Assembly: GCF_026745355.1 (NCBI RefSeq) | Contig: NC_079209.1 | Location: 22,642,429-22,706,428 of the forward strand | Reading direction: 5' to 3' | DNA length: 64,000 nucleotides | Origin: Beta vulgaris subsp. vulgaris | Taxonomy: Eukaryota > Streptophyta > Magnoliopsida > Caryophyllales > Amaranthaceae | Shown here: positions 46,669-56,891 of the stretch, piece by piece | Layout: the number at the start of each line of letters is the position of its first letter | Position numbering within the stretch: position 1 is the first letter of the stretch | Position numbers and translations under genes: made by a program | Notes under the pieces: model-generated | The model's database searches: none | Seen by the model: only the letters and a program-made list of their open reading frames with translations | Told to the model about the DNA's origin: nothing

Positions 46669-46879
46669 TTTTTTTTTTTTTTTTGATTAGGAAATTAAGT
46701 TAGCCCAAGAGCTAACCCCTACCAGGCTACTAGCCTGTAGGAACTACCAACACATTGGCTGGTAAGGCATGCATAGCATGCTAAGGAAATACCCCAGCAT
46801 AATGCTGGGAGTAAGGATCGAACCCCTGACCTCAAGGGCCAAGGGGGAGCGCTCTACCCACTTGAGCTAGCTCCTATCC
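46669..46879 (-). mobile_element. tRNA-derived SINE inserted in CACTA-2
   Basis: Minus strand: the head carries an A box (GAGCTAGCTCAAGTGGGTAG, near 46860) and a B box (GGTTCGATCC, near 46820), and the tail is a T run on the plus strand at 46669-46684. A perfect 19-bp duplication TTTACTTTCATTAGCCATT flanks it at 46650-46668 and 46880-46898. Length is about 211 bp, so it differs from the short SINE at 721. The clean duplication suggests a fairly recent insertion. Confidence 0.93.
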
Positions 46880-46980
46880 TTTACTTTCATTAGCCATTGA
46901 GTTGAATTAATTTTTATTTTGTTTTTTGATTTTTTTATCTTTTGTAATATTTATGTAACTCGCTTTTTATAATTTTTATA

Positions 46981-47191
46981 CTTCCTCGGTTTTTTTTAGA
47001 TTTTACACTTTCTATTTTAGGAAGTTTTAAATTAGATGTTACACTTTTATTTTGGGTAACTTCTCTCTATCTCTCTCCTATCACATGTTCACATGGGACC
47101 CTTTTTTCATTCTCTCTATCTCTCTCTTCTGCAAAAATTTCCTAGAAGTCCGTGATTTGAAAAGTGTAACATCTAAAAAAAACGGAGGAAA
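46981..47191. mobile_element. Stowaway-type MITE inserted in CACTA-2
   Basis: Inverted ends of about 30 bp: CTTCCTCGGTTTTTTTTAGA on the left and, inverted, TTTCCTCCGTTTTTTTTAGA on the right, both followed by TTTACACTT/TGTTACACTT. TA duplications flank it at 46979-46980 and 47192-47193. Ends of the CTCCCTCCGT type with TA target sites define Stowaway (Tc1/mariner-derived) MITEs. 211 bp, no coding. Confidence 0.88.
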
Positions 47192-49448
47192 TATATTAAT
47201 GAGATTCATGTGTTATTTCATCTTCAGCTCCTCTATTAATTTGGTGGATAGTGGATGGTTTAGTTGTCTTGTTTTAATATTTCAAATTTAATTTCAAAAT
47301 GCAAAAAGAAAAAATTACCTGTGCCATGACTTGTTATTGCGGTTTTGGGCAACAACCGCAACAATAGGCCAAGATATTGCAGCAGTTCCTAGCCAAAACC
47401 GCAGCAATACGTCGTATCTTTTTAATAAAAAAATAAACATATTATTGTGGTTTTGGCTAGGAACCGCAACAATATCTTGGCCTATTGCTACGGTTTAAAA
47501 CTGCAACAATATATTAATTACATATTGCTGCCCCCTTAATTGATGCACGGCCGAAACCGCCGCAATAGGTCACTTGATGACCGCAGCAATAAGCATTTAT
47601 TCTACTAGTGAACCTTACACATGCTGATGAGCCCATCATCTCTTCATCAAGTAAGATTGCCCCCCAGTTGGACTCAACAACTAGTTCTGCTTTGGTAGAA
47701 CAAGGTGTTCTGGAAGATGATAGTGCCATCAATAAGAGGCTAATCTTGATATGACATCTGTTGAAGAAAACCCCTCCCTTCAAGGAGATGAAGAACTCAT
47801 GGATTCAATTCCATTGAATATTGAGTCTCTTGATTCTTCTCCTTCCTCAAAAGTTATCATGGCAAACCCCTCTATTCTCAGAGAGGAAATTCCAACAGAC
47901 ATCATCCGTTTGGATGTTGACACCTTTCAATCAAATGATTCTTCATCTTCGAATTCCTCTTCTAGAACTGGTTTGCATTCTTTTCTTCATATATTCACTT
48001 TAGACTTTTTCTATTTGAATCCACTTCCTTATAAAACCAGACTTCTCTATCTTGCTAACTTGGTCTGACTTCTTTCTGATACAGGGGGAAGCAATCAAGA
48101 AGCAAGTATGATGAAAGAGTCTGATGGAGGAAAATAAGAAAATAAAGACTTGTCCATTGTTGTAAGAGAACAACATGCTTCTAGCATCTTTATGAACAAT
48201 CCTGATGAACATTCTAAACACATCAAGAAAGAAGACAAGATATGGAAACTTTGCCTCATTCTTTTAAAAAATCCTTATCATCAGGGCTTTGGAAAAGCTC
48301 TCAAACATATTTTGGAATCTTTGAAACTCCAAGGCTTTGAATATTGGATACCTTGCCTCAACTATGTAAGGGAAACTCTTAATCTTCAACAATGTTATAC
48401 CGAGATAGAAGTTCAATCCCTCAAGTTTTCAGTTTCTAAACTCCAAGAAGAAGAGACTTCTTTGGAGGTCCGAGCCAAATCTTTTAAGAGTTTCACTATA
48501 CAGACTCAAAAGTCTTTAGACTTTAATGACCAACAACTGAAATTTCTTTCTGATGTAAGGCAATCTTTGCAGAATTGTTTAGTGGAGATTAATAAAGAAG
48601 AAATCAACATTATCAATGAGAAATCTTCCCTCCACAACTCCATTGACAAAGAGAAGGGAAAGTTGGACCAGGGATGCGCCAAACTCGTCAATTTGAGGCA
48701 TGAGACGTTCAAGGAAATGGCAGCCCATCTGAGCTTAATTCTCCAGGTTGAGAAACTTTATAATGTTTGGTCTATCTGTTTAGTTGTTAGACAATGCTGG
48801 AACGTTTGAGAATACTATTTTTGTAATAATGTACTTTTAGGAATCTCTTGATGTTTAATTCTACATGTCGTTGTTGAAACACAAGATCATGCTGTTTCCA
48901 GAAAGAGGGATGGTATTTTTTAAGAAATTTTCCATTTAAAGCTCTATCTTTCACATTGCAATCTAAATCTTTCAATAGGAATGCATTGCCATATATTTTC
49001 CTATGAATGATGAATGGACCTTGCCATATGGGTGACCACTTTCATAGTTGAGGGTCTTTATAAGCTGCTTCTGGTAGAAATATCTTCCAAACTTTATCAT
49101 TCTCCTGAAATTATTTTAACACTACCTTTTTATTATAGGCTCTAGCAACCTTCTCCTTTTGGATTCTCATTTTAGCTAAGGCTTCTTCCTTAGTTTCTAA
49201 AGCATCCATTACCTCAATATTCATTGCATGAGAATAATCATCTCCTGATAATCCCATTTATTGGGCTACTTTGGAGGACCTTATATTTATTTCAGCAGGG
49301 ATTACTAGAGTATGTCCATAAACTAAGTTGAAAGGAGTAACTCCTGTTGCTTCTCTTTTAGAGGTCTTGTAGCCCCATAAAGCATATAACAACAATTCAT
49401 CCCATTTTCTTGGATTATTATCCACCATTTTTAAGATTCCCTTTACTA

Positions 49449-50685
49449 CACTAGTGGAAAAAACCTCATCTGTCACTTAGTAACAGATGTGGTTTTTATA
49501 AAACTGCATCAGAAAATCAATTAAAAATGAGAAGGAGAGTTGGAAGGAAAATCTGATGCGGTCCTCTTGTGGACCGCCTCAGATTAACAAAACTGGTGCA
49601 GTTTTTTAAGAATCTGATGTGGTTCCTAGGACCGCATCAGATTTTCCTAAAAAAACGCGCAACCCATTTCCCTCCCTTATAATCCCAGCCCACATAACTC
49701 TCCTCACTCAACCCTAATCTCCCTCCTCCTCACTCAACCCTAATTCCCCTCCTCACTCACGGTGCCCTCACTCCTCTACCTCACTCCTCTATCGTTCTCT
49801 CTCCTCTCTCCTCTCTCCTCTCTGCTCTCACATTCTCTCGTTTCCTCGTTCTCAAACACCACCTGCAACGCTAAGCCACGACACACTGCCAACACCAATC
49901 CACGAAACCGCCAACGCCAAGGCCCGAAAATGCGAATGCCACCAACCACGAAGGGAAACGATCGCGTCCTAGTCTTTAACAGCGGCGAGATCTAGTCTTC
50001 ACCTCCTCGAAATGCCGACCACCACCCACTCATCACGGTTTTTTTTCGTTTTTCAGTTGATTTTGTTAATTTTGGTGCTGATTAATCATGAAATTTCACA
50101 TGATTCTAGACCGAGGTTTAATTCTCATTTTTTGGTTGTTATATTTTTGTTAATTAGTTTATACTCTTTAATTTTAGACTTGATTAATTATTTTTTTTTA
50201 TCATTTCTTATACTTGTTTGAATAATTTTCATTTTTCATTTCTTATACTCGTTTGTATAAGTCTCATTTAATTAGCTATACTCTGTAATTAATTCTCATT
50301 TTTCGTTTCTTATACTGGTTTGTATAAGTTTCATTTAATTTCATTTAATTAGTTTCTATTTTTCATTTGAATAATTTCATTTACTTTTTGTTTAGATTTT
50401 CGTTGCTGTAATTACCCCATGTTTTTGTTATTGTAATGGCATTATGGCCCCATGTTTTCGTTGTTGTAAACGGAAGCTGCCGAACTTTTTTCGTTTATTT
50501 TTCGAAAAACACACAATCTGATGCGATCATTCTTGAAAACCGCATCAGATTCTTACCATACTAATGTTATTTTGGACCGCATCAGTTTTTTTTGTTAGTT
50601 GTTGCGGGTCCATCTGACGCAGACCAAAATCGCATACGTAAGCTGGATTTTAACCGCATCATATGTGGCTTTTTTTCCACTAGTG
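49449..50685. mobile_element. CACTA-3, non-autonomous CACTA transposon (1237 bp)
   Basis: Ends CACTAGTGGAAAAAA and, inverted, CACTAGTGGAAAAAA (15-bp perfect), with an exact CTA duplication at 49446-49448 and 50686-50688. Subterminal repeats are 'aatctgatgcggtcc' and its complement (49490-49650, 50515-50660). A CT-rich leader with 'aaccctaat' (49690-49850) and a GC-richer stretch (49860-50030) follow the left subterminal zone; the rest is AT-rich. Removing it restores the integrase frame (TNKII-VKGILKM). No transposase. Confidence 0.93.
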
Positions 50686-51137
50686 CTATGATCTTGTTAG
50701 TAGTCTTAGCTTGACCATTAGCTTGAGCATAGTATGGTGTCGAATGCAAATTAGTAATCCCAAATTGGGTAAGAGAGTCGAACAAATCAGGGTTTCTAAA
50801 CATTGTAGCCTGATCAAAGGTTATGGTTTATGGGATCCCTAATCTTGTAAAGACTTTTTCTTCTAAGAAATTTATCACAACCTGTGTATTGATCTTCACA
50901 AAGGCTTGTGCTTCTACCCATTTAGTGAAATAATCAGTAAGTACTAGGATGTATGAATGATTTTTAGAAGATGCAGGGTTAATTTCTCCTCTAGCATCTA
51001 CTGCCCATCCTCAAAATGCCCAAGGCTTAAGAATGTACTTCAGCTCTAAGGCTGGAGCCCTACTAATGGGTCCAAACTTTTGACATCTTTCACAACCTTT
51101 TGCATTGTCTATACAGTCCTTTCTCATAGTAGGCCAA

Positions 51138-52849
51138 CACTAGTAGAAAAAGGACGATTTGCGTCCCCTCAATTGCGTCGCACAGACACGGAAACGACGC
51201 ACAGTTAGGATTTGCGTCGCATGTGGGGAGCTGTGCGACGCAAATCATAAAAATATGCGTCGCACCCTCCTCACATGCGACGCAAATTAACAATGTGCGT
51301 CGTTTGTTGCGAAGGTGCGACGCATATTCCACGCACCAGTTGGAGAGATTGGTTCCGAATGTGCGTCGCACAGTATAAATGTGCGTTGCAAAAGGCTAAT
51401 GTGCGTCGGACCCCTTGGCCCATCCGACGCACATCAGCCCAAAAGAACTCTAAGTCTCTCGGCTCTCTCCCTCTTCTTTTAATTTTCCCAAACCCTAATC
51501 AGCAGTCGCGTCACTCTCTCTCCCCCTCTCCCTCTCTCTCTTTCTCCCCCTCTCCCTCTCTCTCAATTCCAGAACATAAAGAAACCCTAAGTATTCAATT
51601 GAAGCATAAGCCACAGCAAGCCGTCGTTCTCTCTCCTGACTCTTTAACCCTTATTCCTCATTCTTCAACATATAGCAGTACACTGTGTACAATGAAGCAA
51701 CAATATTCATCAATGAATTGAAATTGATCACCCGCCCTTCAAGAGAGAATCAAAGCTTCAGCGATTTTTTCAATCGTTCTCTTTTTTTGTTTTGTATAAA
51801 TAATTTCATAATTTCCTCAAAACTCAATCAACTTAAATATGGCGACAAAATTTTCTTGAAATCCGCCGTTTCATCGATCAAATCCCTCCTGAAATCCGCA
51901 AACTCTGCTACAACGTCGTTTGCCACGTCGTTACCGTCCTGAAATTTAACGTTTCACTTCAAAATTCGTTCGTCGAAATTCGTTCGTCTGCTACAACTTC
52001 GTTTCACTTCAAAATTTGAAGGCATTCTTTCTTTTTCTTTATTTTTCTTTATATCGGATTTTTTTTGTTTATTTTTCTTTATATCTGAATTTTAATTCTT
52101 AATCTTTTCTCATTTTCAGATCTGGTTCTTCTCGAAATCTTGTTGTTGCGTTTGAGGTGAAGATCTGGATTGCTATGAAATTACAAGAAATTCTCGAAGA
52201 TCTGGATTGTTTTTGAGTTTTTTTATTTTTATTTTTAATTTTATCACCCCTTCATCTTCTGGTTAGAGTTAAAATTTCTTATTTTTTTTTATGTTTTAGT
52301 TATAGATCTGATGTTAGTGGTAATGGTGATATTTTTTTCTTCTTGAAATTATATAAAACCGTGGAGGCTTTGTAGTGGTAATGGTGATATTAGATCTGTC
52401 CATTGCCTTTGTAGTTTGTAATTTTATCTTCTCCATTTTTATATGTTCTTGATTTCCTTTTCAATTACTGATTCGTTATTGCTGATTCATGATAGAATTT
52501 GTGTAGAATTTTCTGCATTCGTTAGTTTTATTTATTAAAAAAAAAATTATTATTTTAAAAAAAAAATTGCAATTTGCGTCGCACGTTGCCCAAGGTGCGA
52601 CGCAAATCACTCATCTGTGTCGCACCCTAGGCGATGTGCGACGCACATTACCCTTTGAAGTGGGCTGGGGAGAGCCATTTGCGTCACACCGTATAAATGT
52701 GCGACGCAAATAGCTCAACCATCTGCGTCGTTTCCGCATACGACGCAGATCAATTCTGGTCATTTGCGTCGAGGCCTTTGGCGTCGTACCGGAGTCCGAC
52801 GCAAATAGGCGCCTCACATCCGACGCAAATTGCCTTTTCTGTACTAGTG
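51138..52849. mobile_element. CACTA-4, non-autonomous CACTA transposon (1712 bp)
   Basis: Ends CACTAGTAGAAAAAGGACGA and, inverted, CACTAGTACAGAAAAGGCAA, with an exact CAA duplication at 51135-51137 and 52850-52852. Subterminal repeats are CpG-rich 'atttgcgtcgcacc' and its complement (51150-51430, 52570-52840), more than fifteen copies in both orientations. A CT-rich leader with 'aaaccctaa' lies at 51470-51600. Removing the insert rejoins 'HGYYW' with 'PTMRKD' of the integrase. The frames at 51275-51942 and 52611-52868 are repeat-derived. Confidence 0.94.
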
Positions 52850-52980
52850 CAATAGTAACCATGTTCATGCAACAACCATCTCATTTTTAGACCGTTTTGA
52901 TGAACACCACATAATCCCTAATGGATTTCTACCATGAGAGTGAAAGCTTCCCCATCACCTACACATTTTATAAGTAATCC

Positions 52981-54190
52981 TTATGTATCCTTTCTATGTA
53001 ATTCTCCGAATTGCATACAAAATTTGGTTGCAGCCATTTTAACTCCATTAGGCACTTTTATCCCAGTTGGATCTTGGAGATATTGAATAATTTCTTTTCT
53101 ACAATCCTCATCCTCTCTTAATATTGAAACTCTATAGACTTTCAAAATACTTTCGAACATTTCTATATCAGTTCCATTAAAAGGATCCATGATTTTTTCT
53201 TGAAGGATGATATCTTCATTTGGTGAAGGTATCTCCTCTCTAGCAGAAGCTATTTGAGACAACTGATCTGTAATTCCATTTTCTTCTCTAAGAATATGTA
53301 TGAAAGAAATTACGTTAAATTCTTTAGACAATCTCTTTACTTTCTTACTATATTCCTGGAATACACAGTCGTTTGATAAATAACAAACTGAGAATCTCTA
53401 TGTATCTTACCTTTCTTAGCTCCACAATTCCAATAACAACTCTAGTCAAATGAATAGTGCTTCATACTCACCCATGTTATTTGTACATTGACCACTCAAG
53501 GTTACTGCTACTTTAGTTGGAACCCCATCAGGAGATAGAATATACATTCCAGCTCCTGCTGTTTCTCTGGTATTAGAACCATCGAAGAATAATTTCCATA
53601 GGAGAACGTCTTTATCAATGATCCCAGATTCACAACAAGGGTGAGTTGCTAGAAAATCAGCTAGACCTTTATCTTTTACTTCTTTTTTAGGCACGTATAC
53701 TAAATCAAATTGTTGTAGGTGTAGATCCATTTACTTTACCTTCATTTTATGAAAGGTTGAGATATCATGTATTTTATCACATCTATTAGAGACACCACTT
53801 CTACTGTGAAGGCCATGAAATAATGTATAAGCTTAACAGATGCATCATATAAGCAGAGACATCATTTTTCTGCCATGGTATATCTTCGCTCTGTATCATG
53901 CAAGATTCTACTTAGGTAGAAGATAGCTTGCTCATGTCCCTTATAATTTTCCTGAGTAAGGAGACTGTCAATGGAATCTTCACAGGCTGATAGATATAAC
54001 CTTAATAGTTTTCCATTTTGCCTTGGAGAAATGAATACTGGAGGATTTACCAGATCTTGTTTGATTTGATCAAAAGCCTCTTGATGATCCTTATTCCATT
54101 TAAACTCTGATTCATGTTTTAATCTTAACGGAGGTGAGAACATTTTAGTTTTACCAGGTAAATTAGCCATGAATCCTTCTAACATAAATT
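52981..54190 (-). pseudogene. pol: Tat element 2 RNase H and archaeal-type RNase H
   Basis: Minus strand. 54185-53862 is the RT-linked RNase H ('EFKWNKDHQEAFDQIKQDL', 'RLYLSACEDSIDSLLTQEN', 'AIFYLSRILHDTERRYTMAE'). 53730-53446 starts the second RNase H peculiar to Tat elements ('WKLFFDGSNTRETAGAGMY', 'VTLSGQCTNNMGEYEALF'), and 53331-52981 continues it ('FNVISFIHILREENGITDQL' matches the 'VPREENxxADxLA' block). Two RNase H domains in tandem place the element in the Tat lineage. Stops and shifts separate the blocks. Confidence 0.85.
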
Positions 54191-54199
54191 AATTGTCCA

Positions 54200-55109
54200 A
54201 GGAACATTTGTAGTTCCTTCTTATTGGAAGGAGGCTTAGTTGCCAGAACTGCTCAAGCCTTATTCTAATCAATTTCCATTCCATTTTTATGGATGAGAAA
54301 TCCTAGGAAATTATTGGCTTTAACCCCAAAAGCACATTTAAGTGGATTCATCTTTAGGTGATATTATCTCATTCTTATAAATGACTTAATCAAATGTTCT
54401 TTATGTCTAGCAAAGTCCTTTGATTTTACGAGGATATCATACACATAAACTTCCATAATCTTGCCAGTCATATCTTTAAAAATTGCATCCATGGCTCTCT
54501 GATATGTAGCACCAGCATTTTTAAAACCAAATAGCATAGCGCCATATTCAAATAAGCCTAGAGACTTTAGACATCGGAAAGCTGTTTTATTACAATCTTT
54601 CAGAGAACTTATTAATTGATGATAACCTGCATACCCGTCCATAAAAGATATATATTCATATCTTGAGGCTGCGTCTATTAGAAGACCAGCTACAGGCATA
54701 GGGTATTGATCTTTAGGTGTTGCTTTCTTTAAATCCCTAAAATCAATGCAAATTATTATCTTGCCATTCTTCTAAAATACTGGGACTATGTTAGAAATCC
54801 ACTCAGCATACTAGCAAGATCTTACGAACTTTGTCTTGAGGAGTTTGTTTATTTCCTCTTGTATAGGTTCTGTTAATTCTGGCGCTAGTCTTCTAGACTT
54901 TAAGCCACATGCTTATATCCTTCTTTAGTAGGTAATTTATTTTCTATTAATGTCCTATCAATACCAGGCATTTCATGATGCTCCCAAGCAAAACAATCTT
55001 TCAATTCTTTTAGAATTTCAATTAATTCATGTTTTTCTTGATTAGTGAGAAGCTTAGTTATGTATGTGAAATGCGGATTTTTATTATTTCCTATATTTAC
55101 TTCCTCCAT
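54200..55109 (-). pseudogene. pol: Tat element 2 reverse transcriptase with mutated catalytic box
   Basis: Minus strand. 55109-54900 is the region before RT ('TYITKLLTNQEKHELIEILK', 'CFAWEHHEMPGIDRTLIENK'). Then, through several stops, 'PELTEPIQEEINKLL'-like and 'FRDLKKATPKDQYPMP'-like remnants, and 54699-54364 with 'ISFMDGYAGYHQL', 'TAFRC', 'GAMLFGFKNAGATYQRAMD' and 'VYVYDILVKSKDFARHKEHL'. The catalytic YVDD box reads YVYD, one Asp replaced by Tyr, which alone should abolish polymerisation. A remnant 'FLGFLIHKNGMEID' lies near 54270. Confidence 0.88.
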
Positions 55110-55542
55110 AGGATCATGAACTTCTTTTTAATATTCTCACTTTTAGCCCATACTTTTTCATCTTCCTCTTCTAGAGATTCAAAATCATATAAGGTGGAGC
55201 AACATGTACTAGAATTTGCAAGAAAATCTTCCTGATATGTTTTAAAAACTAAATCTTTCATAACTTGATCAACGATAGAGGTTAACCATTACGCAATTCT
55301 TTAAAGCTTACAGACATAATAAACTTTTTAGAAAAATATAATCTAACTCTACAAATAACTAGAGCCAGTGGTTGATCATAATGAGACGCCTTTTGAATAA
55401 ATTCTTATTTTAATTGAATATCTTCAACTTCTGATGCATCTTCAATTTCTTCAATGAGAATTGCACCTGAATCTTGTATCTTTTGGTGAGTTTGTGACTC
55501 AAGTTGTAGAGCAACCTCAATCCTGATGTTGGAAAACTAACA

Positions 55543-56540
55543 TTAGAGAGTCCCTAATAAAATAGAATCAGGAAATGTAATTAGACAAACTTCCTCCTCT
55601 ACTTGTTCCATTTCAAAGGTCTCACCGTTCGACAGTATTAAAACCTGATGAAGTGATGATGGAATAGCATTATTATGATGTAACCAATGTCTTCCTAGTA
55701 TGGCATTAAAATCAGTACCATTTTCTATTGTGAAGAAACCAATGAAAGTAATTTTAGTACTTACTTTAATCTTTAGAATGACCATTCCTTCAACCTTTTC
55801 CGATAGACCGGAGAAACCAGTTATGTTGATTTGAATGTTATAAAAATATTTCATAGTCTTTCTTAGCATTTTAAATAAAGATAAAGGCATGATATTGACA
55901 GTGGCTCTAGAATCTACCAATACCTTACCCAAGCGTATCCCCTCAAAGCCCATATTTAAGAATAAAGTTATAGTATGTTTATTATCAACACGCTCTTATC
56001 TAAAAATCTTATTTATGATTAGTTTCTCCAAACCAGCTCTTAAAGATGTTTTGTTAGGCATTTTCTTTTGTGGAGAATTTAAGTAAGAGGATAGACTTCG
56101 AGAAGAAGAAGTTAATTTACCTGCTTTCTCTTCCTTATCAACTTGATCTCCCAAGATGTAGTGGTCGGTAATGTTGTCTGATCCTCTGGTATCTTAAACT
56201 CCGTTGATAGCATGACTACGTTGCATTGCATTGCATTGCATGTTTTGACCTTCCTGATCTCCTGTTTGAGACTCAGCATCAATGGATCTCCATCTAACAA
56301 TAAGTCACTATATGATACCAACAAATCTAGATCTTCAGATCCAAATTTTGTGTCAGACTCTTCATTAACACCATTCCCTTTAGCTTCTTTCATAAGATAA
56401 TTCATTTCATGATGTTGTTGGGTATTTATTTGTAGAGCTGATGGACTGGGTTGATTTTCTTCTGGAGGTAGCAACTTTGTAATACCAGCTTGAAGAGCTT
56501 CTTCATTAATCCTAACATTTGCTATAAGAGACTCTTGCAC
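55543..56540 (-). pseudogene. pol: Tat element 2 aspartic protease and upstream linker
   Basis: Minus strand. 55953-55543 holds a retropepsin-like fold: 'GKVLVDSRATVNIMPLSLF' (active site DSG changed to DSR), 'INITGFSGLSEKVEGMVIL' and 'GTDFNAILGRHWLHHNNAI', the Tat-type 'xYNAILGRxWLHxxxAVPS' box. 56540-56112 is a linker with acidic 'GSEDLDLLVSYSDLLLDGDP'. The protease would cut the Gag-Pol polyprotein; loss of the Gly after the catalytic Asp-Ser probably inactivates it. Confidence 0.82.
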
Positions 56541-56891
56541 ATTTTGAGTGCTAATCTGAGCTCTTACTACATCAGCCCTAAGGGTTAGTTATTTCATCTT
56601 TGATGACTTGTTTTGTTGCAAGTTTTGACCATCTTGAGATGAAGCTATCCTTACCATTGGTTTATGCTTTGTTTCCCCTTGATTCCTCTTAGGTTTTTCC
56701 TTCCTCTTGAGAATCTTAGGAACTGGGTGACTTACCTCTGGCTCTTTTTCTTTTGAGAAAATGTGTGGCCCAAATCATTATTTCTTCTTGGTCCTTGCCT
56801 TTGGGACCTTTTCTGGAATGGTAGTTGGTAAGAAAGGACGAATGTAGGGCCATTAGGTATGACTTGTGTCCTGATAATCTCAAAGGTCAAT

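Larger units (their letters stand above)
45966..47610. mobile_element. CACTA-2, non-autonomous CACTA transposon (1645 bp)
   Basis: Ends CACTAGTAGAATAATTGCTT (left) and, inverted, CACTAGTAGAATAAATGCTT (right). Subterminal copies of 'attgctgcggttttgg' and complements (46060-46160, 47330-47590) match CACTA-1, as do the CT-rich leader (46170-46310) and the 'cgacaaagca' stretch following it, so both are one family. The flanking triplets are GGC and AAC: no clean 3-bp duplication, unlike the other CACTA copies here. A SINE (46669-46879) and a Stowaway MITE (46981-47191) have inserted into it later. No transposase. Confidence 0.88.
43690..48809 (+). pseudogene. Antisense extra ORF of Tat element 2, plant mobile domain (PMD), spliced, decayed
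   Basis: Plus-strand gene opposite to the gag-pol on its right. 43750-44040 carries a PMD-like (PF10536) core: 'WTKTKILPFLRLAFYVTIPF', 'LACWDSAINCLLFKWGLMT', 'VAFITETSP'. Further exon-like blocks: 44224-44481, 44500-44870, 45389-45700 (basic, Ser-rich), 45787-45965, 47611-47966 and 48085-48809 (helical/coiled coil with 'LKFSVSKLQEEETSLEVRA'). Clear introns: 45702-45786 and about 47970-48084, with GT starts and TTACAG/ATACAG ends. CACTA-2 interrupts it at 45966. The end at 48809 overlaps the pol end at 48787 tail to tail. PMD proteins also occur as host genes; here the antisense placement next to Tat pol identifies it as the element's extra ORF. Confidence 0.62.
48787..52980 (-). pseudogene. 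pol: Tat element 2 integrase, split by two CACTA insertions
   Basis: Minus strand, in three pieces: 52980-52853, 51134-50689 and 49448-48787. Joining across the insertions at their duplications gives a continuous domain order. The zinc-binding end is 'HEHGYYW' (left of CACTA-4) continuing 'PTMRKDCIDNAKGCERCQKF'. The core has 'VLTDYFTKWVEAQAF' (first Asp), 'ITFDQATMF' (second Asp) and 'YYAQANGQAKTTNKII', where the usual catalytic Glu (NGQxE) is Lys. The C-terminal part has 'RKWDELLLYALWGYKTSKRE', 'TPFNLVYGHTLVIPAEI', then the tail to 48787. Several stops. It would insert element cDNA into chromosomes in the nucleus; this copy is dead. Confidence 0.88.

Noticed and set aside
46805..46876. Possible tRNA gene on the minus strand
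   Set aside because: tRNA-like head of a SINE with poly(A) tail and a 19-bp duplication.
51150..51430. Regularly spaced GCGTCGCA repeats as a CRISPR-like array
   Set aside because: Copies are in both orientations, spacing is irregular, and the block sits exactly inside CACTA ends with a CAA duplication in plant DNA: subterminal repeats.
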